In this document: positions 21,030 to 30,602 of the stretch, one piece after another
Layout: each line of letters starts with the position of its first letter
Position numbering within the stretch: position 1 is the first letter of the stretch
Assembly: GCA_016709575.1 (NCBI GenBank)
Contig: JADJMM010000006.1
Location: 186,001 to 250,000 of the forward strand
DNA from: Sphingobacteriaceae bacterium
GTDB taxonomy: Bacteria > Bacteroidota > Bacteroidia > B-17B0 > Aurantibacillaceae
DNA length: 64,000 nucleotides
Direction of reading: 5' to 3'
Program-made: the position numbers and the translations under genes
The notes under the pieces: generated by a model
Database searches by the model: none
The model's input: only the letters and a program-made list of their open reading frames with translations
Told to the model about the DNA's origin: nothing

Positions 21030-22679
21030 TTGAAAGTCCATAAACTCATCATATTCATTTTAGTTTTTAGCTCGCTCTGTAGCCTAAGCCAGCAGCGGAT
21101 TCCATGGCCTTTGGATACTATAAACATTACCGGGAACTATGGCGAAATTCGACCAAATCACTTCCATGCCGGTGTTGATTTTTCGACTAATGGCCTCGAA
21201 AATCTACCAATTTACGCAATTCAAAATGGCTTTGTTTCCCGAATAAAAGTGAGCCCTTTCGGCTACGGAAAGGTTATTTACATAGCACACCCTGATGGAA
21301 TGCTTACTGTTTACGCACATCAAAACAGATTTAATGATACAATTGAAAAGTTCGTAAGAAATGAGCAATACAGACAAACTAGTTTCGAAATAGAATTATT
21401 CCCTGATAAAAACCAATTTCCAATTAAGGCTGGAGAAATTATTGGTTACAGCGGAAATACAGGCGGTTCAACCGGACCACATTTGCATTTTGAGGTTAGA
21501 GATGAGTTAACGGAGATTCCTGTTAATCCATTGCTGCATTTCAAATTAACTGATACAGTTAAACCAAAAGTAAGTGCCATTGCTTTGTATGATGTAAGCG
21601 ACGCGCTCGAAAATAAATTTCTAAAATCAATTAAAGTAAAAGCTAAATGCGATAGTTTATATTGCATGATTGATACTGTTATTTTAAGGAATTCCTCCTT
21701 AGGGATTGGTTTTTGCGGGGAAGATAGAGAAGTATTTAAAGGTAATCCCAATAATATTTACGATGTGAAATTATATTGTGATACGATATTACAATACCAT
21801 CATCAATTAAACTACATCAGCTTTGATCAAGCGCGATATGTAAATGAATTTAGTGATATAATAGATGATCAAAAGATACAGAAGTGTTTTACGTCTAAAG
21901 TTTATCCAAATGAAATTTATAAAACACTTATTAATTCAGGTAAAATTGTATTAAAGGACACTTTGTTTCATTTAATAAAAATGGAATTTACTGACGAAGC
22001 CGGAAATAAAAATGATTTTGAATTTTATGTACGAACCAGAGGCTTTAGTATTCCAAGTACCTATAAGAAAACGAATTTATATGTGAATTGTGAAACCAAC
22101 TACAATTACCAAACTAAAAACTGCGAACTTAATTTGCCTCCTAAAACTTTTTATAATGATGTTATTATTAAAGTGACAGATGAATTACATAATTTTAATA
22201 CCCTTTCAATTACCCCCGAAAATGTAAATTTCCGCTGGCAAGGAACTTTAAAAATTAAATTGCCAAATAAATGGACTGCATTTCCAACTAAAATTGTATT
22301 AGTAAACGGAAGCAGTGTTAGTCTGCCAACAAAAACAGAAATTTTAAATGAATACCCAATAAGAAAATTTGGAACTTTTAGATTGGCTATTGATAGTGTT
22401 GGTCCGCAATTAAAGACTAAAGTCCCGCTTAAAAAATTAAAATCACTCATTAAAAAAACCGATAGACTTTCATTTGTTATGACAGATGCTTTAAGTGGCG
22501 TAAATAAGTACAATCTTTTTATAAATGATAAGTGGGTGTTGGCTGAATACGATGGAAAATCGGATGTATTAACGTATTGGTTTGATGCCGAAACACCAAT
22601 GGGCGATTTTAAAATTGAATTAAAAGCGAGCGATAAAGTGGGTAACGAATCTCTTCTTAAATTAAATCTTAACCGTTAA
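21030..22679 (+). CDS. M23 family metallopeptidase (peptidoglycan hydrolase-like)
   Basis: A 549-residue exported protein. Residues 1-20 are a signal peptide (LIIFILVFSSLCSLSQQ). The M23/LytM domain is at about residues 25-175, with zinc ligands visible in HFHAGVDFS (H and D), VYAHQN, and GPHLHFEVRD. The remaining 370 residues have no recognisable domain but contain a beta-rich region near the C-terminus. By family it should cleave peptide cross-links in peptidoglycan from the periplasm or regulate such cleavage. The start is TTG at 21030, preceded directly by an in-frame TAA, so no upstream start is possible. It is divergent from the M4 genes and overlaps the convergent WbqC-like gene by 18 bp. 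Confidence 0.85.
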   Translation: MKVHKLIIFILVFSSLCSLSQQRIPWPLDTINITGNYGEIRPNHFHAGVDFSTNGLENLPIYAIQNGFVSRIKVSPFGYGKVIYIAHPDGMLTVYAHQNRFNDTIEKFVRNEQYRQTSFEIELFPDKNQFPIKAGEIIGYSGNTGGSTGPHLHFEVRDELTEIPVNPLLHFKLTDTVKPKVSAIALYDVSDALENKFLKSIKVKAKCDSLYCMIDTVILRNSSLGIGFCGEDREVFKGNPNNIYDVKLYCDTILQYHHQLNYISFDQARYVNEFSDIIDDQKIQKCFTSKVYPNEIYKTLINSGKIVLKDTLFHLIKMEFTDEAGNKNDFEFYVRTRGFSIPSTYKKTNLYVNCETNYNYQTKNCELNLPPKTFYNDVIIKVTDELHNFNTLSITPENVNFRWQGTLKIKLPNKWTAFPTKIVLVNGSSVSLPTKTEILNEYPIRKFGTFRLAIDSVGPQLKTKVPLKKLKSLIKKTDRLSFVMTDALSGVNKYNLFINDKWVLAEYDGKSDVLTYWFDAETPMGDFKIELKASDKVGNESLLKLNLNR

Positions 22680-23268
22680 ATAATCTACGGTTTCCAAACC
22701 TTTGTTAAACAACAAATCAATCACACTTAAATTAGGTGTGAAGCCGAGTTTATCGCCAAACACTTGGAAATATTTAGGATAAATGTTTGATGTTTCTTGC
22801 TTGATGTTTAAGGTTTCGCGCAAATCAATGCCTGGAAATTCTTTACTGTATTCTGATGTAAATTTAATTTCCTTTTTCTGACGAAGTATATGTAGAATTA
22901 CATTTGTAAGTTTTGTATTAAACTCCATCAAAAATTCATGTTCTTCGAAGTAAAATGGTTTAAATTCATCTTCAAAATATTCGAAATACGCCGAGTTTTT
23001 ATAAGCAGTTGTAATGGTACGCCAAGGATTGATTTGCCAATTTTCGGCATAACTAGTTCTTTTTCTGAAATTATTCTTTGTCAGCATTTTTTTGAAGAGG
23101 AATCGACAAACTTAACAACCCATTTGAAGATAGAATTTCGGAACGGTTGCGATACGTTTGCTTTACAAAATGTTCGTGTTCCTCAATAAAAACGGTTTCA
23201 TTTTTTAATAGCAAAGAAAAATAATTTATGGGGGGCAAATAAGCTGTTGGAAGTAAAACGGATTTCAT
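22662..23268 (-). CDS. WbqC-like family protein, frameshifted
   Basis: About 200 residues when joined. It begins MKSVLLPTAYLPPINYFSLL, then VFIEEHEHFVKQTYRNRSEI and LSIPLQKN, and in the second frame RKRTSYAENWQINPWRTI, TAYKNSAYFEYF and SVIDLLFNKG. The opening 'LPTAYLPP..YF', the 'QTYRNR..I' block and the 'W...H...I...Y...P+F' order are hallmarks of the WbqC family found near polysaccharide or modification genes. The frame changes near 23085, where ...NADKE meets NNFRKRTSY. Its biochemical role is unproven. The start at 23268 lies 3 bp from the end of the signal peptidase-like gene on the same strand, so they probably form one operon. Confidence 0.75.
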
Positions 23269-23271
23269 TAG

Positions 23272-24159
23272 CTATTTTTTACGGTGTAGTGTACTCATTA
23301 CTTTTCCAATAATATTTTTCTTCGGTAAAAAACCAAAGTAACGCGAATCAATGGCGTTATCGCGGTTGTCTCCTAATACAAAATAATAATTCTCTTTAAT
23401 GGAGTAGGTAGTGCTTAATTTGCCATTGATCAAAATACTATCACCATTAATAACAAGTTTGTTTTTTTCGTAAACCGAAATTATTTTTTTATACAGACAA
23501 ATATTCAGCGTGTCTAATTTAATTACATCATCCTTTTTAGGAATGTAAATTTTCCCATAATTATGTTTATTCCATTTGTAATTAGAATCATTCGGAAAAA
23601 TTAATTGATCGTGTAAATTGGTTTTCTCAATAGATTTTGTCAGTTCTAAAATCATGGAATCTTTTCTTAAACTATCAGCCTGACTTTGCGTTAAGCTAAA
23701 CGAATAATCCAATTCATCAGAAATAAGGCCGCCTTCGATTAAATCGTATTTCATTAAAAAGAAAGTATCCAGTCGGTGTTTAGCTTTTAAATGATAATTG
23801 TGTTGTAACTCATAAATAAATTTATTTTCCCTATTATTTACAAAAACAAATCCGTTATCCAATTCCAAAGTATCTCCCGGCAAGGCTACACAGCGTTGAA
23901 TGAACAAAAGAGGTTTGGTAGTTGTGCTGTCATCTTGATAAAACTCAAAAGCAAGAATATCATTCTTGTTATAAGTAGAAGAAAATTTATTGAGCAACAC
24001 TAAATCACCTGCCGAGTAATTCCGGTTCATGTCGCTTGAAGGAATTGTAGCTAATTCGCAAAACGATTTATTAATTACAAAGAGTAAGAATACAGCAATA
24101 ATAGCCGGCGCTAACCAGGGAATAATTTCTTGAGATAGAGCTTTATCTATTCTTAGCAT
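23272..24159 (-). CDS. Signal peptidase I-like protein lacking the Ser-Lys dyad (predicted pseudoenzyme)
   Basis: A 295-residue S26-fold protein with one N-terminal membrane anchor (residues about 14-31). The family blocks are all present, but the catalytic residues are not. In the box B segment IPSSDMNRNYSAGD the nucleophile position (the residue before Met in PSxSM) is Asp43. In the box D segment FIQRCVALPGD the general-base Lys is Gln88. The neighbouring peptidase has IPTSSLEKS and YVKRCVAIAGD at these positions. The structural box E (LGDNRDNAIDSRYFG) is intact. The reading frame is unbroken, so the gene is maintained. It overlaps the active-looking lepB by 17 bp, suggesting translational coupling and a heteromeric or regulatory role, which is inference. 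Confidence 0.8.
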   Translation of the reverse strand: MLRIDKALSQEIIPWLAPAIIAVFLLFVINKSFCELATIPSSDMNRNYSAGDLVLLNKFSSTYNKNDILAFEFYQDDSTTTKPLLFIQRCVALPGDTLELDNGFVFVNNRENKFIYELQHNYHLKAKHRLDTFFLMKYDLIEGGLISDELDYSFSLTQSQADSLRKDSMILELTKSIEKTNLHDQLIFPNDSNYKWNKHNYGKIYIPKKDDVIKLDTLNICLYKKIISVYEKNKLVINGDSILINGKLSTTYSIKENYYFVLGDNRDNAIDSRYFGFLPKKNIIGKVMSTLHRKK

Positions 24160-26006
24160 TGGCCACTGCTTTTAATTTGCGGCGCTTATTCCACTTACCA
24201 TAACCCCATAAACCCAAAATAAGAGCGATAACAGGTATTTTAACTGATACAAGACCATTATCACCCACATAACTTAAAAAGCGTTCCCAGCGGAACTTAC
24301 CTTCTTTTGAGTTCTTTGTTAAAGAGCCAATAACCGACTTACCGCTAATCGGATTATTCTCGGCGTATTTCATGCTAAACCAAACAAACACCGGTTTACC
24401 TACTACGTGATCAAAAGGAACAAATCCCCAACTGCGCGAATCGGCAGAGTTGTGGCGGTTGTCACCCATCATCCAGTAGTAATCTTGTTTAAACGTATAT
24501 TCTGTAATAGGGTTACCATCATAATAAACTTGTCCGTTTTTCTTTTCAATTTGATGAATACCATCATCGTAAGTGCTTAATATTTTTTCATACAGACAAA
24601 TATTAGAAGTGTCGATCTTCAATTTCATTCCTGCTGAAGGGATTTGAAGCGGACCAAAATTATCATTGTTCCAAGCGTATGATTTATCGTGAGGGAAAAT
24701 TTGCATATCGCGTTTTGCTTTTCCTTCAATTTTCTTTTCAATGGAGATAACGCCTTGGAGTTGTCTTACTTTTTCAACAACATCTTTTGGCATATTAATC
24801 ACATAAATACAAGTATCTGTTTTAGTATTTTCAAGATCAGCTTCGGTTACATAAATATCTAATTCATCAAGTAATTTTTGGTTGGTTAAAACAACACGAC
24901 CTTCTTTATTTTGCATACGTTCACCAAACAAAGCACCTTTTGTATAAACAAAATATTTATGTTGCGAATGCTCGGGCATTGCTTGCAACTTATCATTAAT
25001 ATAAATTTCCCAATCTTTAATTTCTAATTTATCACCTGCAATAGCTACACAACGTTTTACATAGTGCTCGCGCTTATCAGCGGGGCGGGCAACAATTTTA
25101 CCAATAGGCATATCATTCCAAGGAAACGTATTATTTGGATTGTGCATGTATTCCCAAGCTTCTTTTTGATAGGTGTTATCAGATTTTAACGGTTGATTAT
25201 TTGTGTAATCCTGATTCTTGAACATGTAAGCCACTTGACGAATAATTTCGTAGTAGCTGCTATTTTGATCGTTTACAAAAACAGAATCCCCATCAGGATA
25301 ATTAAATACCACAATATCTCCATTCTTAACTTTACCAAAACCCGGTAGTCGGAAATATGGTAATTTAATCCATTCCAAATATGATTTGGTATTATCAGGA
25401 AACGGGAAAGCAAAATTACTGTTCCCTAAATGCATTGTGGGTAAGGTATGATGTGCAAATGGAAATGCAATTGGGGTTTGTGGAATTTTTGGTCCGTATG
25501 CAAATTTATTTACGAATAAGAAATCGCCCACCATTAATGATTTCTCTAATGATGATGTTGGAATAGTAAATGCTTCCAAGAAAAAAGTACGGATGATAGA
25601 AGCAGCAATAACTGCGAAGATGATTGGGTCGAGCCAGTTTTTTACGAAAGCACTTGGTTCCTTTTTATATTTATCTAAACCAACGAATTTTGAATTTTTA
25701 TCGAAAGCAACAGTTACAAAAAACAAATAGGGCATTAACGAAGCGTAAACTAAATCGCCGGTACTTGGTTTATTAAAGGCACGCGCGACGTTAAAACCAT
25801 AAACACCGTACATCATTAAGTTTACACCAGGAACAATCATAATTAAACACCACCACCAAGGTTTGTTTAATAGTTTAGAGAGTAGGTAAAAAGTTATAGA
25901 ATGGGATAAAGCCTTTCCACGATTCGATACCTGCTTTTGCAAATAGTTTTGATAAACCGAAAAACGAAATGAGAACAAGGCCGATGAAAATATAATTACC
26001 TATCAT
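24143..26006 (-). CDS. lepB: Signal peptidase I, frameshifted near the N-terminus
   Basis: About 620 residues, long for the family because of insertions between the catalytic boxes, as is common in Bacteroidota. The N-terminus in the correct frame reads MIGNYIFIGLVLISFF and FYNF before continuing YLLSKLLNKPWWW. A run of five T on the coding strand near 25888 carries one base too many. There are membrane helices in the first 130 residues, a box B Ser in IPTSSLEKS, a box D Lys in YVKRCVAIAGD and a box E GDNRHNSADSRSWG. A C-terminal hydrophobic segment (VIALILGLWGYG) is followed by a basic tail. It cleaves signal peptides of exported proteins on the outer face of the inner membrane, including the many T9SS cargo proteins in this window. 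Confidence 0.9.
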
Positions 26007-26108
26007 AAATATTAATTGTTTTACAAATAACTTAAATATTGTTCTATTATTTCAAAATCTTCAGCAAAAAATGTTAACGGAATACCATTAATTGTATGAA
26101 CGGTAAAT

Positions 26109-26138
26109 AAAAAACCCCGAAGGTAATCCTCCGGGGTT
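26109..26138 (-). terminator. Rho-independent terminator of the L31 gene
   Basis: AACCCCGAAGG and CCTCCGGGGTT form a stem with a TAAT loop, with an A run on the left. It lies about 23 bp beyond the L31 stop on the minus strand. Confidence 0.75.
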
Positions 26139-26160
26139 CATTATTTATAATTATCAAAAA

Positions 26161-26412
26161 CTATTTCTTCTTGTTATAACGTGTACGGAATTTATCTACA
26201 CGTCCTGCAGTATCTACTAACATGTGCTTACCGGTATAAAACGGGTGAGATGTCATTGAAATATCTAATTTCACTAATGGGTATTCGTTACCGTCTTCCC
26301 ATGTAAGTGTTTCTTTTGTATCAGCGCAAGAGCGGGTTAAAAATGCATAACCATTACTCATATCTTTAAATATGCAAAATCTGTAATTCTCTGGATGTGT
26401 TTCTTTTTTCAT
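26161..26412 (-). CDS. rpmE2: Ribosomal protein L31, type B (non-zinc form)
   Basis: An 83-residue protein with the type B L31 features THPENYRFCIFKDMSNG, FLTRSCADTKETL, YPLVKLDISMTSHPFYTGK and RVDKFRTRY. The paired CxxC zinc ligands of type A L31 are absent. It is part of the large ribosomal subunit near the central protuberance. In bacteria having both forms, type B replaces the zinc form under zinc limitation; in Bacteroidota it is often the only form, so regulation by zinc cannot be assumed. A TAATTTCG promoter-like box lies 30 bp before the ATG on the minus strand. Confidence 0.93.
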   Translation of the reverse strand: MKKETHPENYRFCIFKDMSNGYAFLTRSCADTKETLTWEDGNEYPLVKLDISMTSHPFYTGKHMLVDTAGRVDKFRTRYNKKK

Positions 26413-26525
26413 TTTTTCTATCTTTAAAACGGGCTACGAAATTACTACAATTTTAATGATTTCACAAACTATTTGTAATTATTTGTTTGTCAACAAGTTA
26501 TATCCTGTGTTATAAATGAAATTGC

Positions 26526-26750
26526 CTATAGATACTGGAACTTTCTCCAACTATGTTTACATACCGGACATTCATAAAAATCTTCAACTTCAGTATGCAT
26601 CAAATGGTAATTTTCTAAACTGCCTTCAATTAACACGCGTTCGTAAATTAAAACAGGACTTTTACCGCAATTTGGACAGTCGCTATCCACTAATTCGTTA
26701 AGCCGAACTCGTTCTAAATTGTGTCCATCGGATGGTTCGTTTTCTTTCAT
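26526..26750 (-). CDS. Small zinc-ribbon protein
   Basis: A 74-residue protein with two CxxC pairs, CPNCGK near residue 25 and CPVCKHSW near residue 61, spaced as a zinc ribbon. The N-terminus is acidic and hydrophilic. I do not recognise a named family. Such stand-alone zinc ribbons often bind nucleic acid or a partner protein. It lies between L31 on the same strand and the divergent E1 dehydrogenase, with no obvious operon. Confidence 0.55.
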   Translation of the reverse strand: MKENEPSDGHNLERVRLNELVDSDCPNCGKSPVLIYERVLIEGSLENYHLMHTEVEDFYECPVCKHSWRKFQYL

Positions 26751-26815
26751 ATTTCTAAATCTAAAATTAACAGATTAATCATAATTAATAATTTTTTTTA
26801 ATCCGCCTCAAATTT

Positions 26816-26823
26816 TATATTTG
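26816..26823 (+). promoter_or_regulatory. Likely -7 promoter box (TATATTTG)
   Basis: TATATTTG fits the Bacteroidota -7 consensus TAnnTTTG exactly and lies 24 bp before the ATG of the E1 dehydrogenase gene. Expected transcription start is near 26830, leaving a leader of about 10 bases. The -33 TTG element is not clear. Confidence 0.55.
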
Positions 26824-26839
26824 TAAGGTATACTCTACA

Positions 26840-29265
26840 ATGGAAAAACAAGGAAATATTGGTACCGCAAAAGGTCTTTCGTTCGAAGATTTTAAAAAAA
26901 TTGTTCTCGAAGATTTTCGTTTAATAAATGAAAGTCGTCAGGCCAGTTTATTAGGTCGTAAAGAAGTATTGACCGGTAAAGCTAAATTCGGAATTTTTGG
27001 TGACGGAAAAGAGTTGCCTCAAATTGCTTTATCAAAAGTGTTTAAGAATGGCGATTTCCGTAGTGGATATTACCGCGATCAAACGTTTATGATGGCAATT
27101 GGTGCGGTTACATTACAACAATGGTTTGCGGGATTATACGCACACACTGATATTGAACACGAGCCAATGAGCGCAGGTAGACAAATGGGTGGACATTTTG
27201 CCACACGCAGTTTAAATGAAGATGGTTCTTTCCGGAAATTAATTGAACAAAAAAATTCATCCTCAGATATTTCTCCAACTGGTTCTCAAATGCCGCGTTT
27301 GTTAGGATTAGCTTATGCATCACATTTCTTCAGAGTAAACAAAGATTTACAACAAGGTGAATTTTTAAATTATTCGGATAAAGGAAACGAAATTGCTTTT
27401 GGTACTATTGGTGATGCCAGTACATCAGAAGGATTATTTTGGGAAACTATTAACGCAGCAGGTGTTTTACAAATTCCTATGTTAGTTTCTGTTTGGGACG
27501 ATGGTCACGGTATTTCAGTTCCAAAAAATATCAAACAACAAAAGAAAGTATTTCAGAAATATTAAAAGGTTTCCAACGTGAAAATGGCGGAAACGGATAC
27601 GAAATTTTTAAAACTAAAGGTTGGGATTACGCACATCTATGTGAAACTTATGAGAAAGCAGCGAAAGTTTGTCGCGAGCAACACGTTCCTGTTTTAGTTC
27701 ACGTTGAAGAAGTAACACAACCGCAAGGTCATAGTACTTCAGGTTCACACGAGCGTTACAAATCGAAAGAGCGTTTACAATGGGAAACTGATTTCGATTG
27801 TATTAAAAAAATGCGTGAGTGGATTATTCAAAACGCATTAGCAGATGCTGCAACTTTAGACAAAATTGAAGAAGATGCTAAAAATGCAGTCCGCGAAAGT
27901 AAATCTGCCGCTTGGACCGCTTACTTAACCCCAATTAAAAATGAAATTGCAGAAGTTGGTGCTATTTTAGATGAGATTGCTGGCTCGAGTGAAAAAGGCG
28001 CGTTTATTTCACCAATTAAAAACGAATTGGTAAGTATTAAAGAACCTATCCGTAAAGATATTCAAACTGCAGTTAAAAAAGTGTTGCGTTTAATTAAGAA
28101 CGAAGAAACTACTGGCAGACAAAAATTAATCTCTTGGTTGAGTCTTTCTAAAATAGAAAATCACGACCGTTACAGTTCTTATTTACATTCTCAATCGCCA
28201 AAAAATGCATTAAGTATTTCTCCTGTTACTCCAGAATACAATGGTGAAGCAAAAATGATGGATGGAAGAGAAATTTTACGTGAGAATTTTGATTTCATTT
28301 TAAATAAATATCCTGAAGTTTTAATTTTTGGTGAAGACTCTGGAAAAATTGGAGGTGTTAACCAAGGATTAGAAGGATTACAAGCTAAGTATGGCGAACA
28401 CCGAGTATTTGACACAGGTATTCGTGAAGCAACCATTATGGGACAAGCTATTGGATTATCGATGCGTGGTTTAAGACCGATAGCCGAAATTCAATACTTA
28501 GATTATTTATTGTATGCTTTACAAATGATGAGTGATGATTTAGCAACTGTGCAATGGAGAACAAAAGGTTTACAAAAAGCACCTGTAATTATCAGAACTC
28601 GTGGTCACCGATTAGAAGGTGTTTGGCATAGTGGTTCTCCTATGGGAATGATTATTAATTCTTGTCGCGGTATAAATGTTTGCGTGCCACGCAACATGGT
28701 ACAGGCTGCAGGATTCTATAATACATTATTAGAAGCTGATGAACCCGCTTTAATTATTGAACCATTAAATGGTTACCGTTTAAAAGAACAAACGCCAAGT
28801 AATTTGGGTGAATATAAAATTCCATTAGGTCTACCTGAAACTTTAACAGAAGGAACAGATGTTACTTTAGTCACTTATGGTTCGAGTGTAAGAGTTGCGC
28901 AAGAAGCCATGAAGTTTTTAAGTGAGCATGGCGTTTCGGTTGAATTAATTGATGTGCAAACTTTATTGCCATTTGATATTAATCACAGCATTGTTGAATC
29001 GGTAAAGAAAACAAACCGTTTAGTAGTATTAGATGAAGATGTACCGGGTGGAGGTAGTGCTTACATTTTACAAAAGGTAATGGAAGAGCAGGGCGCATAT
29101 AAGTTTTTAGATTCAGCTCCAACCACAATAGCATCAAAAGAACATCGTCCCGCTTACGGAAGTGATGGTGATTATTTCTCGAAACCAAATTCAGATGATG
29201 TGTTTGATATCATTTACAATTTGATGCACGAAACAAATCCACAACAGTTTCCAAAAATTTATTAA
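26840..29265 (+). CDS. Fused 2-oxoacid dehydrogenase E1 alpha/beta subunit, one frameshift
   Basis: About 808 residues. The N-terminal half is E1 alpha-like, with the TPP-binding region IGDASTSEGLFWETINAAG and VWDDGHGISVP. The C-terminal half is E1 beta-like, with MDGREILRENFDFILNKYP, VLIFGEDSGKIGGVNQGLEG, DTGIREATIMGQAIGLSMRG, GSPMGMIINSCRGI and VVLDEDVPGGGSAYIL. It decarboxylates a 2-oxo acid with thiamine diphosphate and passes the acyl group to an E2 lipoyl enzyme. The fused form is usually annotated as branched-chain 2-oxo acid dehydrogenase in this phylum, though the substrate is not certain; with ilvE 14 kb away a role in branched-chain catabolism or fatty-acid precursor supply is plausible. 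The frame breaks near 27530 because a run of A after VPK is one base short. Confidence 0.88.
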
Positions 29266-29280
29266 TTCAGAAATTATAAA

Positions 29281-29961
29281 ATGAAAAAGATTTTAGTACT
29301 ACTTGTTTTTATCCTGACCAATTTCGCAGTTACTGCACAGGAAAAAGAAGATGAGTCGAAATTAATACGTGAGATTGTTAAGTTAGAAGTTGACAAAACT
29401 AAATTTGCGCCACCAAAACCTGCGGCAGTTGAACCTGTAGCAGAAACAACAGGTAAGAAAGGCAAAAAGAAACAGGCGGTTGAAGAACCACCTCCGGTTG
29501 AAGCAGGAGAACCTGATACAACCAATCCTTTTATTCCGGCACCACAATCTGAAGTTTTAAAACGTGCGCAAAACTGGTACACCTTAAAAAATGATAAGAT
29601 TAAAAAAAGTAATGGTACTAATTCAGGGAAATCAGTAACCTGTAATCTTTCATTTCCTTTCAAACAAAAACAATTGAATCCTGAGAGTGAAGTGGACGGA
29701 ACAATTATGATGGATTTAATAATTGAAGCCAAAGAAGGAAAATACCGTTACACTATTAAAAACATTAAACATCAGGCCGCAAAAGCTGGTATGTCGTGTG
29801 GAGATGTTTATAACGTAGTACCTGAATGTGGTTCAATGAAAGTATCAGATAGAACGTGGAAATTAATTAAGAAAGAGGCATTTATAAATGCTCAGATGGC
29901 CGCCGAAGATTTAAAGGCCATCATGATAAAAGATATTGATTCTAAAAAAGACGAGTGGTAA
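29281..29961 (+). CDS. Secreted DUF4468-like protein, copy 1
   Basis: A 226-residue protein with a signal peptide (residues 1-20, ...NFAVTAQ), a Lys/Pro/Glu-rich linker at about residues 45-85, and a C-terminal domain containing RAQNWYTLKNDKIKKSNGT, VDGTIMMDLIIEAKEGKYRYTIKNI, CGDVYNVVPECGSM and a terminal KKDEW. The 'R...W......' opening followed by 'G.i.....i..KdgKYRY.i..i' resembles the DUF4468 (TBP-like fold) family of periplasmic proteins with unknown role. It starts 15 bp after the E1 gene and may be read through from it. The gene at 30046 is a tandem paralogue. Confidence 0.65.
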   Translation: MKKILVLLVFILTNFAVTAQEKEDESKLIREIVKLEVDKTKFAPPKPAAVEPVAETTGKKGKKKQAVEEPPPVEAGEPDTTNPFIPAPQSEVLKRAQNWYTLKNDKIKKSNGTNSGKSVTCNLSFPFKQKQLNPESEVDGTIMMDLIIEAKEGKYRYTIKNIKHQAAKAGMSCGDVYNVVPECGSMKVSDRTWKLIKKEAFINAQMAAEDLKAIMIKDIDSKKDEW

Positions 29962-30045
29962 ATCTCTTATTTAAATCTGTAAATAGAAATACACAATCCT
30001 TAGTTAAAAACCTGATTTTCAACTTATCGTAAATTTTTCCCTTTT

Positions 30046-30576
30046 TTGGTTTCATCAATTTTTGTTGCAGCGCAAGATGAAGCCAGTTCTTCATCAAAAT
30101 CAGAACAATCTGAAGAAGATAAACGTTTTCAGGAAGTAGTTATTACAGATTCTGTTCCTGCAACAGCTCTTGCTAAAAGAGGCGTTAACTGGGTAAAAGC
30201 TGAATCAAAGCGTTTCAAAAAATCGAATGGTGTTTCTACAGGAACTAAAGCTGAATGTTTAGCAACCTTTAAAATTAAAGCTAAAGAATTAAATCCTCAA
30301 CCAGACTTTACAGGAACTATTACTATGCACGTGAGCATTGAGTGTAAAGACAACAAGTACCGTTATTCTATCACAAAAATTAAGCATATTTCAGCTAATG
30401 GTAAAGCAAGTGGTGGCGACATCAACAACCTTGTACCAGATTGCGGGAGTATGACTATGCCTGATATTGTTTGGAAGAAGATTAAAGGTGAAGCTTTCAA
30501 AAGTGCTTCAATGGTTATTTCTGAATTAAAGGAAGGTATGGCAAAAGTTGGTACCGATTCAAAAGACGAGTGGTAG
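30046..30576 (+). CDS. Secreted DUF4468-like protein, copy 2, damaged start
   Basis: A paralogue of the gene at 29281 with the same core: RGVNWVKAESKRFKKSNGV, FTGTITMHVSIECKDNKYRY, GGDINNLVPDCGSM and a terminal KDEW. No ATG opens the frame; the first candidate is TTG at 30046, which would cut the signal peptide. Reading upstream in the same frame gives RKFFPFLVSSIFVAAQ, a good signal peptide, preceded by AT-CGT at 30026-30030. One missing G would restore ATG CGT AAA, so the true start is probably near 30026 and was lost to a sequencing deletion. Function unknown. Confidence 0.6.
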   Translation: MVSSIFVAAQDEASSSSKSEQSEEDKRFQEVVITDSVPATALAKRGVNWVKAESKRFKKSNGVSTGTKAECLATFKIKAKELNPQPDFTGTITMHVSIECKDNKYRYSITKIKHISANGKASGGDINNLVPDCGSMTMPDIVWKKIKGEAFKSASMVISELKEGMAKVGTDSKDEW

Positions 30577-30602
30577 ACTACTTCGTAGTGTAGAACAAAT
30601 CC

